From positions 1 through 64,000 of the forward strand of contig JASMLT010000002.1 in the NCBI GenBank assembly GCA_030748555.1: a stretch of DNA of 64,000 nucleotides, written 5' to 3'. The notes under the pieces were generated by a model. The model was not told the DNA's origin, made no database searches, and saw nothing but the letters and a program-made list of their open reading frames with translations. The DNA is from Acidimicrobiales bacterium. Lineage in GTDB: Bacteria > Actinomycetota > Acidimicrobiia > Acidimicrobiales > MedAcidi-G1. Positions 29,410-38,367 of this stretch are shown here, one piece after another. Each line of letters starts with the position of its first letter. Position 1 is the first letter of the stretch. The position numbers and the translations under genes are program-made.

Positions 29410-30362
29410 TGCTCGTAGATGGTTTAGAAATAAACAATTGGAACCGAACAACAGTAAAAGAAGTCAGATCTGGCGGGATTGACGTAGTTCACGCTACTTG
29501 TGGAGTCTGGGAGGACTTAGCGGGAGCAGTTACCAAAATCGGAGATTGGCGGCACTTTGCCCGTGAAAACTCTGATCTCGTCAGAGTCGTAAGAAATGTT
29601 CAAGAAATGCATCAAGCTAAAGACGAGGGGGTTCTAGGAGTGATTCTGGGTTTTCAAAATAGCTCCATGCTGGGAGATGATCCTGAGATGGTAGGCGTTT
29701 TTGCGGATCTTGGAATACGAATAATTCAACTCACGTACAACATTTCAAATCATCTTGGATCTAGTTGCTGGGAACCTGAAGACAGTGGACTAACTAGAGT
29801 GGGTCATCGCATGATCAGTGCCTTCAACACATCTGGGGTGCTTATTGACATTTCACATGTTGGAAACCGAACTGGTCTTGAGGCTATAGATAGTTCTGAA
29901 AAGCCTATTGCAGTAACTCACGGCAACCCTTCCTCTTTTTGTGACTCCCCGCGCAACAAACCTGACCATCTGATTGAAGCTCTTGCAGATCGAGGCGGCA
30001 TTATAGGTTGTACTCTCTACCCTCTTTTCATGGGGGGAGACACGATTACACGTCTTGATTGGTGCCATATGGTCGCAGATACTGCAGAAAAGATCGGTGT
30101 CGAGCATGTAGCGATTGGCAGTGATTCAGTAGTTGGGTGGGCACCTGATGCTTTAGGTTGGATGCGGAGTGGACGATGGGATAGGCCAAAACAAGTTGAA
30201 GATATACCCACTTTTCCAACTTGGCCTGAATGGTTTAAGGGGCCAGAGGATTTTGATTCATTATCTGAAGGGCTTTCTGAAGTGGGTTTCTCTTCAGATG
30301 AAATTGCTTCAGTCATGGGGTCTAACTGGATTCGTTTGTTCGAAGATGTGTTCAATGAATGA
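29409..30362 (+). CDS. Membrane dipeptidase (peptidase M19, renal dipeptidase-like)
   Basis: GVLGVILGFQNSSMLGDDPEMVGVFADLGIRIIQLTYN, GVLIDISHVG, AVTHGNP, VAIGSDSVVG. Confidence 0.9.
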   Translation: MLVDGLEINNWNRTTVKEVRSGGIDVVHATCGVWEDLAGAVTKIGDWRHFARENSDLVRVVRNVQEMHQAKDEGVLGVILGFQNSSMLGDDPEMVGVFADLGIRIIQLTYNISNHLGSSCWEPEDSGLTRVGHRMISAFNTSGVLIDISHVGNRTGLEAIDSSEKPIAVTHGNPSSFCDSPRNKPDHLIEALADRGGIIGCTLYPLFMGGDTITRLDWCHMVADTAEKIGVEHVAIGSDSVVGWAPDALGWMRSGRWDRPKQVEDIPTFPTWPEWFKGPEDFDSLSEGLSEVGFSSDEIASVMGSNWIRLFEDVFNE

Positions 30363-30885
30363 AGCAAACATTCTTGTGGCTCCAAGAGAATTAAAGGACC
30401 AAGTCGAAAGGGCCAGTCGTGTTCTTGGTTGTGAAGCTAGTGTTGCTGATCGTTTAGCTGAAGATGTGACTTTCTGTGAAATTAACTACGGTCAAGGAAT
30501 TTCTTCTTGGTTGCAAATAGCAACCTTGGATCCAATAGCTTTAGGTGAGGTTTTGAGAAGTTCACTTCGATTGAGACTGCCAACAGGTACTAAATCTCTT
30601 GATGTGCATTTTGATCCGCCTGTTTTATTTGTTTTACTCGCGCTTACTTTACACAATCAAGAAAGTTGTGGGGTCACTTGGTCGTGCGATACTGAAATGA
30701 CTTGTGGTAGTTCCCCAGTTACCTCCGTTCATCTAAGATCTGATGCTTCTCCTTCCCCATTAACGAATAAGAAGACAGTCGATGCTTTATCAACTGGGTT
30801 AAAGGTTTCACTTCCTGAATGGGAGCAATTAAACGAAATTGCTTCTCAGTTTCTTATGTCAGAGGAGGTTTTGGATGCCTCTTAA
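30355..30885 (+). CDS. DUF3726-like protein
   Basis: MNEANILVAPRELKDQVERASRVLGCEASVADRLAEDVTFCEINYGQGISSW; ATG overlaps upstream stop. Confidence 0.55.
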   Translation: MNEANILVAPRELKDQVERASRVLGCEASVADRLAEDVTFCEINYGQGISSWLQIATLDPIALGEVLRSSLRLRLPTGTKSLDVHFDPPVLFVLLALTLHNQESCGVTWSCDTEMTCGSSPVTSVHLRSDASPSPLTNKKTVDALSTGLKVSLPEWEQLNEIASQFLMSEEVLDAS

Positions 30886-30920
30886 AACAGGTACCTCATC
30901 TAAAGGAATGGCCTATAACA

Positions 30921-31913
30921 ATGGGTAGAAACTTGCTAGTATCCCTCGATGAAATAGAAACGACCACAAAAAAGGCACTTGAAAGTCACGGTGCCTCTGT
31001 TGAAGTTGCTTCTCTGGTAGCTCATGCTGTTCGTACTGCTGAAGAAAGAGGAAACAAGATATGTGGCCTCTACTATGTTGAGAGCTATTGCCTTCAATTA
31101 AGAACAGGTCGAGTTGATGGTGCAGTTGAACCTGTCGTTACTAACAATAAACCTGGAACTGTAAGAGTGGATGGGCGATTCGGTTTTGCTCAGTCGGCTT
31201 TTGCAGCAGGTTTCAATAAAGCTATAGAGGTAGCTCGTAGCAATGGGATATGCGGCTATTCGGTTGAACACACGCAAACTTGTACTTCTTTAGGATATTT
31301 CACAGAGCAACTAGCCAAATCGGGAATGTTAGCTATAGGGGCAACCAATGCTTCTGCAGTAGTAGCCCCTCCGGGTGGTTCAGTACCTGTGCTTGGAACT
31401 AACCCAATTGCTATGGCAGTACCAGATGGTAAGGGAGGAATATCTTTCCAATTTGATTTCAGCACAAGTGCTATAGCGCTAGGTAAAATTACAATGGCAG
31501 CCGCTGCCAATGAACCGATCCCTCTTGGTTGGGCAGTCGATAAAGATGGAAATCCGACCACCAATGCTAAAGATGCTCTAGAAGGTTCCTTGCTTTCTGC
31601 AGGTGGATACAAGGGTTATGGTCTTGGACTCATGGCAGAACTGTTAGCTGGCGCATTAACCGGTTCGAGGTTGAGTATCGAGGTTCCGCCTTTGAAGACA
31701 CCTGAAGGCGAACCTCATGACCTGGGTCAGTTCTACGTAGTAATTGATGTAGAAGCTTACGATGACATGTTTATGCAAAGACTAGAAAAACTGGCTGATG
31801 CAATTGAATCACAAGCAGGTGCCCGCCTACCTGGTGCAAATATTCCTACCCCTGATGAAGTCGAAGTTGATGATGTTTTATGGTCAACCGTAAAACATCT
31901 TTCCAGCAACTAG
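30921..31913 (+). CDS. Ldh family (malate/L-lactate dehydrogenase type) oxidoreductase
   Basis: VARSNGICGYSVEHTQTCTSLGYFTEQLAKSGMLAIGATNASAVVAPPGGSVPVLGTNPIAMAVP; GGYKGYGLGLMAELLAGALTG. Confidence 0.93.
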   Translation: MGRNLLVSLDEIETTTKKALESHGASVEVASLVAHAVRTAEERGNKICGLYYVESYCLQLRTGRVDGAVEPVVTNNKPGTVRVDGRFGFAQSAFAAGFNKAIEVARSNGICGYSVEHTQTCTSLGYFTEQLAKSGMLAIGATNASAVVAPPGGSVPVLGTNPIAMAVPDGKGGISFQFDFSTSAIALGKITMAAAANEPIPLGWAVDKDGNPTTNAKDALEGSLLSAGGYKGYGLGLMAELLAGALTGSRLSIEVPPLKTPEGEPHDLGQFYVVIDVEAYDDMFMQRLEKLADAIESQAGARLPGANIPTPDEVEVDDVLWSTVKHLSSN

Positions 31914-31926
31914 AGATACTCCGAAC

Positions 31927-32523
31927 CTAAAGAGGGTTCTTCTCGGATATTCGTATCATTCGAGCTGCATCCACCGGTAAAAGATTTTTTTCAGGTGGGG
32001 GTGAAATACCTTTAGAGATTAAAGAAGTTGTTAATTCGTTTATAGTTCTGAAATTCAAATAGCCTTTCATTCCTCTATGAACTACCGACCGAGAGTCAGC
32101 GACCCATAGCAACCATTCAGTTAAAAGTGGTATCTGAATAGTAATTCTTGCTTTTTTTCCAGAGTGAGTCTCATATATAACCGGAGGATTCTTCCTGCGG
32201 CTCCAAGCTTTTAAGTTTTTCTGAATTTCCTCTTCTTTTACTTTCAGTTCTTTGGCGAATTTTTTCAAATTGCCTTTACGTTCAATAAAACCCAAAGAGT
32301 CAGGTCTAGCTCCTGCTAGATCAACTAATTTAAACCATTGACTTTGGAAATCCGAACCTCGCATCCCGTAACTTCTGATTGCAACTTTTTTTTCACTAAG
32401 AACGCTTAAAACTGGAGCCCTGATTGAACTGCCTAAGAGATCTGAAGGAGAACAAGAACCAAAGCGTTGAGCAGATTTAAATCTCTCGATCGCTAATTCT
32501 CGATTTTTTTCTAAACCTGCCAT
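31927..32523 (-). CDS. Uncharacterised protein, 198 aa
   Basis: Intact ORF with start near intergenic gap; no motif recognised. Confidence 0.55.
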   Translation of the reverse strand: MAGLEKNRELAIERFKSAQRFGSCSPSDLLGSSIRAPVLSVLSEKKVAIRSYGMRGSDFQSQWFKLVDLAGARPDSLGFIERKGNLKKFAKELKVKEEEIQKNLKAWSRRKNPPVIYETHSGKKARITIQIPLLTEWLLWVADSRSVVHRGMKGYLNFRTINELTTSLISKGISPPPEKNLLPVDAARMIRISEKNPL

Positions 32524-32622
32524 TACATAAGGTTACGACCTCATAGAAGACCACTGAGGGAGCCTCAAAATTAAGCTATTTTAAAGCACTTAAAAGTCAT
32601 TAATTAGATCAATAACCAGATT

Positions 32623-32858
32623 TTAATTTACAAGAGAGAACGCTTCATCAAAGCACTGCGTTTCAGAGAATCCATCGGGGAACGTCACTGTATTGCATCC
32701 AGTAGCCTTATCAAAAGTCAGTTCTATACGCGTTCCATCAGGTTCAACGACAAACCAGTCCCATCAGGACAGTTCGTGCCATATGCTCCACTGGGATCAG
32801 TGAAATTCATACAGCCTGTTTCTTCATCAAACTCCTCAACCACACCGGAATCAGACAT
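32623..32858 (-). pseudogene. Frameshifted small gene with an internal repeat (about 78 codons)
   Basis: MSDSGVVEEFDEETGCMNFTDPSGAYGTNCPDG then frame change to DWFVVEPDGTRIELTFDKATGCNTVTFPDGFSETQCFDEAFSLVN*; both halves share TGCxxxTxPxGxxxTxC. Confidence 0.6.
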
Positions 32859-32879
32859 TTAAATACACTCAACTAGTAA

Positions 32880-32895
32880 TCGAACATATGTTCGA
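32880..32895. promoter_or_regulatory. LexA/SOS box (perfect palindrome)
   Basis: TCGAACATATGTTCGA, within the 20-bp palindrome AATCGAACATATGTTCGATT (32878-32897); matches Gram-positive/actinobacterial GAAC-N4-GTTC box. Confidence 0.85.
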
Positions 32896-32908
32896 TTATG
32901 TTACCTGT

Positions 32909-33268
32909 ATGCCCAACCTTCAACTATTAGATGGATCTTGCGAAAACTGTATCCGCTTATTCGCAGCTCTCGAAGAAATCATGGCAACTGACGCTCCAGT
33001 GGCCATCGTTTTGACTTCTGATGGGTCAATCGTCCTTTATATGGAAGATCGTTTCCTTGTGGAGGACATTCCTCAGAAAAAAAAGGGCAACTCCGATCAA
33101 AATTTTCCAAAGCTAACCGGGAAAGAAAAAAAGAGAAGATTTAAAGAAAACCCTGGAAAACGCATAAAAATACCTAAGGGCAATTTCAGCATCATTTACA
33201 GTGAAACAAACGATAAAAAACAAAATCCGCCCTCAAGAAGGGCGGAAAATCAACGAGCAAGCCAATAA
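32909..33268 (+). CDS. Small putative SOS-regulated protein of unknown function
   Basis: ORF 32888-33268; the 32888 ATG lies inside the SOS box so MPNLQLLDGSCENCIRLF (32909) is the more likely start. Confidence 0.55.
   Translation: MPNLQLLDGSCENCIRLFAALEEIMATDAPVAIVLTSDGSIVLYMEDRFLVEDIPQKKKGNSDQNFPKLTGKEKKRRFKENPGKRIKIPKGNFSIIYSETNDKKQNPPSRRAENQRASQ
33227..33245 (-). terminator. Rho-independent terminator of ygfZ-like gene
   Basis: Minus strand CCGCCCT-TCTTG-AGGGCGG followed by ATTTTGTTTTTT. Confidence 0.75.
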
Positions 33269-33333
33269 CTTACCACATCTAAATTTTCAATGTCGGGTCG
33301 TGCTCATGCTTATTTGAGATTTATTAGAGGATC

Positions 33334-34176
33334 TCAACCTTCTAAAGGCATAATAAAAACACTTTTCTCACTAAAGTCCTCATCAACAATCTGTGCTGTT
33401 GTGGGACTCTCAACCCCTCTTTTTAAGAAACCAAGAGCAAAAAATTCACTACCAATAACTACTTCACTGGTAATAGTTCCGATTTTTTCACCATTATTCA
33501 AAAGAAAACCTTGGCTTGCGGCAATCCTCGAAGTTCCACTTATTCTCACAAGACGATATGGAGTTCCACCTTTGCGACTATCCATACGTGCAACCAACTC
33601 CTGCCCCGTATAGCAACCCTTGGTGAAACTAACGGAAAAATCGACTATTCCCAATGAGGCTGGGATCGTAGAAGTGTCAATTTCTTTACCCATCTCGGGG
33701 ATGCCCGCTTTTATTCTCGCCTCCGTCCAAGTTTGATCATCTATAAGAGTAAAACCTTCAGAAAAACTCTCGGATTTGAAAATATAATCCGTGAATTCAA
33801 AGCCAAACCAAGAATACGGAATTGCAATACAGTCAACGAAATCGTTCTCAGTTCGAGAGTTGCCAATTTCCGTATAAAGAAAATAGTTCAAAATTTCGAC
33901 CGTGCAATCAGTTCGCAACAAGAACCGTTTAAGTCTCGCGAGAACCAACTCTCCATAGTTCTTATCCACATCAAGCAAATAATCATTTTGAGTTTGACGA
34001 GTGATTCTTAGCCATGCGTCAACTTTTCCAGAAGGTTGGAGAAGAAATGTAAACCTTGATTCACCATCCGACATTCCTTCGACATCTTGGCTCAACTGGC
34101 CTTGCAGGTAGCTTTCTGCTTCAGTTCCAGAAATTCTAAGAAAATCTTTTTCTCGCTTTACAACGTCTAATTTCAT
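33334..34176 (-). CDS. ygfZ: Folate-binding protein YgfZ/CAF17-like
   Basis: KGCYTGQELVARMDSRKGG; YLQGQLSQDVEG. Confidence 0.9.
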   Translation of the reverse strand: MKLDVVKREKDFLRISGTEAESYLQGQLSQDVEGMSDGESRFTFLLQPSGKVDAWLRITRQTQNDYLLDVDKNYGELVLARLKRFLLRTDCTVEILNYFLYTEIGNSRTENDFVDCIAIPYSWFGFEFTDYIFKSESFSEGFTLIDDQTWTEARIKAGIPEMGKEIDTSTIPASLGIVDFSVSFTKGCYTGQELVARMDSRKGGTPYRLVRISGTSRIAASQGFLLNNGEKIGTITSEVVIGSEFFALGFLKRGVESPTTAQIVDEDFSEKSVFIMPLEG

Positions 34177-34201
34177 TACCTGACCTCACACCTAATCAAT
34201 A

Positions 34202-34234
34202 ATATTGATTTTATTCCTCACATAAAATCAATAT
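34202..34234. promoter_or_regulatory. 13-bp perfect inverted repeat in ygfZ-leuB divergent intergenic region
   Basis: ATATTGATTTTAT-TCCTCAC-ATAAAATCAATAT. Confidence 0.65.
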
Positions 34235-34293
34235 GGTCGACTAGAATTTTTACCTAGGTGAAATTACCCAACTCATAGAGGCAGAGGCAACTA

Positions 34294-35271
34294 ATGGCAA
34301 ATCGCATAGGAGTGGTTGGAGGTGACGGAATAGGACCGGAGGTAATATCTGAAGGTCTTAAAGTCATACAAGCCTCTGGTATTGATTTAGAAACTGTCGA
34401 ATACGATCTTGGCGGCGAGCGGTACGAACGCGATGGAACCATTCTTCCCGAAAGTGTCTTAGAGGAATGGCGCGATTTGGATGCAATTTATTTAGGAGCA
34501 GTCGGAACCCCCAATGTTCCCCCAGGTGTAATAGAACGTGGCCTTTTACTAAAAATGCGTTTCGAACTTGACCTTTACATCAACTTAAGACCTTTCGTAT
34601 TCCCAGAAGATGAAATAGATTTTCAAGTAGTTAGGGAAAATACTGAAGGTCCCTACGCTGGCGAAGGTGGAGTTCACAGGCTTGGTACACCTTATGAAAT
34701 TGCTACTCAAGGGTCAGTCAATACACGGCATGGTGTGGAAAGGGCTGTCAGGTTTGCCTTTGAATTAGCAATGGAACGGAGGCGTCACCTCACAATGGTT
34801 CACAAGACAAACGTCCTTTCCTTTGCAGGTGATCTTTGGGATAGAACATTCAATGAAGTATCTGAAGAGTACCCCGAAGTTGAAACCGCCTATAACCATT
34901 GTGATGCTGCTTGTATCTATATGGTTCAATCACCTCAGCAATATGATGTGATCGTTACCGACAATTTATTCGGTGACATCTTGACTGACTTGGGAGGAGC
35001 AGTCTCGGGAGGAATTGGGACCGCATCATCAGCGAACCTTAATCCAACAAAAACTGGCCCATCAATGTTCGAGCCAGTTCATGGTTCAGCACCTGATATT
35101 GCCGGACAGGGTATAGCCAATCCTGTGGCCGCAATACTTTCAGGAGCTATGATGCTTGATTTTCTCGGAGAACAAAATGCGGCCTCAAGGATTGTTGAAG
35201 CGTGCAATAAATTAGATCCTGGAATCACAGGCACAATTGAAATCGGCAACGCGATTGCTTCGAATCTCTAA
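34294..35271 (+). CDS. leuB: 3-isopropylmalate dehydrogenase (IMDH/IDH family)
   Basis: [69 protein letters not shown]. Confidence 0.9.
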   Translation: MANRIGVVGGDGIGPEVISEGLKVIQASGIDLETVEYDLGGERYERDGTILPESVLEEWRDLDAIYLGAVGTPNVPPGVIERGLLLKMRFELDLYINLRPFVFPEDEIDFQVVRENTEGPYAGEGGVHRLGTPYEIATQGSVNTRHGVERAVRFAFELAMERRRHLTMVHKTNVLSFAGDLWDRTFNEVSEEYPEVETAYNHCDAACIYMVQSPQQYDVIVTDNLFGDILTDLGGAVSGGIGTASSANLNPTKTGPSMFEPVHGSAPDIAGQGIANPVAAILSGAMMLDFLGEQNAASRIVEACNKLDPGITGTIEIGNAIASNL

Positions 35272-35294
35272 ATCCTCTCTACCAGTAAATAAAA

Positions 35295-36599
35295 CTAAGG
35301 TCTAGTGCCGTCTAGATAATCATCTAAAACGTCGTGAAACCTCTGAACACGTCCTTCTTGCCCGGCAAGCCTCACTCCCCGATACCCGCGTGAAGCAAGT
35401 CCTAGTTGCTGCCCAGTGCTAATTGCCAAATCCTGATCGGCAATTTGTCGATTCATTAGCTCTGTTCCATATTTGAAAAATCTTCGTTCTTCTGGCTCAG
35501 TGACATCAAGACGCGCAGCAGCCCCCTGCGACAAATACATAAAATTGTCGTAATAATGCCGTTCCGGATCACGACGGTGCGGCCGCATTCTTTGAAGCCC
35601 TATATATTCCGATCCGGCGAAGCTAATTGTGACATTAGGAAATATGTTGTAGTGATAAGCATCTGTTAGCTGATCGTCAAAAAGTTGATCAAATTGGTAG
35701 CCGTATTTACTGCCAAGCTGTCTTTTGACCGCCTGGACCCTTTGACGGGTTTCAAATTCTCTTCCTTTAAATTCTTCCACCTTTAAACCCCACGGTTCTA
35801 ACATCTCCCCTAGCTGCTCATCCACCTCGAGTTCTTCACCTGTGAGTGAGCGAGATGGCGTGACCATTGGTATAGACATTCGATTATGTCCTTCCTCACA
35901 CCAGTCGAAATGACAATACTTATAGCTATGTTCTATCCATTTCAGACCCTGAGGGTGAACTGCAGGTAGGTGGTAAGACTCACACGAATTATCTTGCGGC
36001 ACCTTCCAATTGCAATTGACATCGACTGTCGATGAAGGCCCGCGAATCCAATCATCGCTTTCATAAGCTTCGAATTCTTCCCAAACGGGACCAAGATACT
36101 CCCGTAAAGTCATGCATTCAGGATTCATATTTATCCAAATGAAACCAGCAAAAACTTCACAATTCACTTCCACCAAAGTCAAATCATCACAAGGATTTCC
36201 TTCAGGGAAATCTTCAGGGTCTTGGACATATTCCAATGAACCGTCACCAGCCCACTCCCACCCGTGATATGGGCAAACTATTTTATCTGCAGCACCTTCT
36301 TTATTGAAAATAAGACGAGAACCACGATGTTGACAGACATTATAAAAACACCTAATCGAACTATCTTCCTGCCGGATCATAATAAATGATTCAGGTCCAA
36401 CTTCTTCCACCTGATAAGAGCCTGGCTCTCGCATTTCCGAAGAACGACCCATTAGAAGCCACACTTGTGTCCACATAGACGACCATTCCCTGTCAAAGAA
36501 ATCTCGCGAGGTGTACTGCTCTCCTAAAATAGGAACATTTCGAAGTGGCGGACATTCCCAAGGTCTAGCCAAAGCCATCACAGTTTCAGGAACACTCAT
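35295..36599 (-). CDS. Rieske non-heme iron ring-hydroxylating oxygenase, alpha subunit
   Basis: CQHRGSRL...CPYHGWEW Rieske; DNSCESYHLPAVHPQ mononuclear Fe site. Confidence 0.93.
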   Translation of the reverse strand: MSVPETVMALARPWECPPLRNVPILGEQYTSRDFFDREWSSMWTQVWLLMGRSSEMREPGSYQVEEVGPESFIMIRQEDSSIRCFYNVCQHRGSRLIFNKEGAADKIVCPYHGWEWAGDGSLEYVQDPEDFPEGNPCDDLTLVEVNCEVFAGFIWINMNPECMTLREYLGPVWEEFEAYESDDWIRGPSSTVDVNCNWKVPQDNSCESYHLPAVHPQGLKWIEHSYKYCHFDWCEEGHNRMSIPMVTPSRSLTGEELEVDEQLGEMLEPWGLKVEEFKGREFETRQRVQAVKRQLGSKYGYQFDQLFDDQLTDAYHYNIFPNVTISFAGSEYIGLQRMRPHRRDPERHYYDNFMYLSQGAAARLDVTEPEERRFFKYGTELMNRQIADQDLAISTGQQLGLASRGYRGVRLAGQEGRVQRFHDVLDDYLDGTRP

Positions 36600-38341
36600 G
36601 GCAATTCTAAAATCCTCACCTCTCCTGATGTGCCGTCTATCTCTAAAATGGCACCATCAGGTATAAGTGTTGTGGCTTCGTTTACTGAGACCACGCACGG
36701 TATTCCTAACTCTCTGCTGACTATCACGGCATGGCTGATTTGTGCCCCCACATTTACTATTACAGCCTCAACAGCTAAAAAAAGTGGAGTCCATGCTGGA
36801 TCTGTTATTGGCGCAACCATAATGTCGCCAGGCAACAAATCAGGAGGGTTTGAGGGGTCTAGAACTATTCTTGCTCTCCCTTGGGTGCTCCCCGGAGATC
36901 CGGGAACTCCTGTCAAAACATCTCCAACGTTTAATGTAGACATTTTATCTTCCGAGGATTTTAGATCCCATTCGGAAAGACCCGGAACGACTCCATCCCT
37001 GATGAAAAATGGTGGTTCCAAATCCCATAACGCTTTCCAGTCTTTATAGCGTTTCCCAAGTTTTTCAGTAAATGAACCTGGGTTTGCTATAAAAGCTTCT
37101 AACTCTTCATCCAAAAGCATGAAAATTTCTTCATCTGAACCAAGTGTTCCCAATTCTCTATGACGTTTTCCTAATTCACGTATAGTCATACGGCTTTCAT
37201 GAAGCGGTTTAACCAAAGTAGTTTTCGAACGCTCTCGAAAAACCATCATATTCGCTGCAACTATCGCCCCTTCAAAGGTTCCAGTCAGTTCATCGTTTGC
37301 GATTCCTTTCAATTTTTCCCTTACCTCTTCTATGAGGTTTTCTCTTTCCATGGCAAGACGCTCTGCTGCTATTTTTGGAGAACGATCATCATTTTGCGAT
37401 CTAACTTGATCTATAGCTCTTAAAGCTATTGTTGGTTCAGTTTCCCAAGTTTCACTGCTCAGCTCCCACTCATTCGCTCCACGTGAGCCATACTCGTATA
37501 CGAACTCATTGAATGCTTCAAGAAAATCAGCCACTTCTTCGGAATCAGACTTATTAAGTTCATCCAACAGAGATTCAGGATGTGAGTTAAAAATTTCTGA
37601 AATGATTTGCGATTCTTTAACTGAGCGAGACATTTCCCATATTGCAAATGATGGAGCAGCAGAATCTATATCGCCGAGACTAGATAAAAGACGAACAGGA
37701 ATACTTGGATCCCCTATGGCTTCACCCACAGCCGCCAACATTCCAGGCGCAATACCAGATGATCCTGCTGAAACCATTTGGTTGCGTGAGAGATTTTCAA
37801 TAAGTGGTTGGAGATCTCTCAGTCTTTCAAGCAACTCTTCATCACTTAGTGATTTCAGATCCGGTCTTTCTTTACGTTCTTTGTCGGCAAGTTTTCTCTC
37901 TTCATTAAGTTCCGGCCATTCAGAAGCACTAAGAACGAACTGCATATGAGAATCAGCTAGATGCTGTAAATGTGGTTTCTCATCTTCTGGATGAGGTTCA
38001 TATTTCGGAGAATCTGGCTGGTCTCCAAAAATTGCAAGATCGAGCTGTTCAACTGTTATAGCTGGATTTCTTACTGCTTGCATACGTATACAAGAAAGAT
38101 TTATGTAGAAATAACCTCCAAAAAAACCGCACATTTCTGGCGGATCATCTCTGTATTCATCGAGTTCATAAAAACCTGTTTGAGTTGAACCTAATTGCCA
38201 CCCCTTCATTATGCAGTTGTCAAATCCGTAACTTTGACCAAAAGGACTTGCTGGCGTAGGAAGGACCTCACCTGCATTTGCTCGTGTGTAATGCGGCCAA
38301 CGTTTACTTGGGGGGTGGTCAGTAAACCATTTTTCTTCCAT
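36596..38341 (-). CDS. PEP-utilising enzyme mobile (swivelling His) domain protein
   Basis: C-terminal GSTQGRARIVLDPSNPPDLLPGDIMVAPITDPAWTPLF...NVGAQISHAVIVSRELGIPCVVSV with phosphoryl-His; no ATP-grasp motif visible. Confidence 0.85.
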   Translation of the reverse strand: MEEKWFTDHPPSKRWPHYTRANAGEVLPTPASPFGQSYGFDNCIMKGWQLGSTQTGFYELDEYRDDPPEMCGFFGGYFYINLSCIRMQAVRNPAITVEQLDLAIFGDQPDSPKYEPHPEDEKPHLQHLADSHMQFVLSASEWPELNEERKLADKERKERPDLKSLSDEELLERLRDLQPLIENLSRNQMVSAGSSGIAPGMLAAVGEAIGDPSIPVRLLSSLGDIDSAAPSFAIWEMSRSVKESQIISEIFNSHPESLLDELNKSDSEEVADFLEAFNEFVYEYGSRGANEWELSSETWETEPTIALRAIDQVRSQNDDRSPKIAAERLAMERENLIEEVREKLKGIANDELTGTFEGAIVAANMMVFRERSKTTLVKPLHESRMTIRELGKRHRELGTLGSDEEIFMLLDEELEAFIANPGSFTEKLGKRYKDWKALWDLEPPFFIRDGVVPGLSEWDLKSSEDKMSTLNVGDVLTGVPGSPGSTQGRARIVLDPSNPPDLLPGDIMVAPITDPAWTPLFLAVEAVIVNVGAQISHAVIVSRELGIPCVVSVNEATTLIPDGAILEIDGTSGEVRILELP

Positions 38342-38367
38342 TTTTTCCTCTCTTTAAGATCTGAAAA

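Noticed and set aside
32888-32908. ATG at 32888 as the start of the SOS-linked gene
   Set aside because: It lies inside the LexA palindrome; the ATG at 32909 is more plausible, though leaderless use cannot be excluded
37509-37949. Plus-strand 146-aa Ser/Arg-rich ORF
   Set aside because: Antisense to the PEP-mobile domain gene
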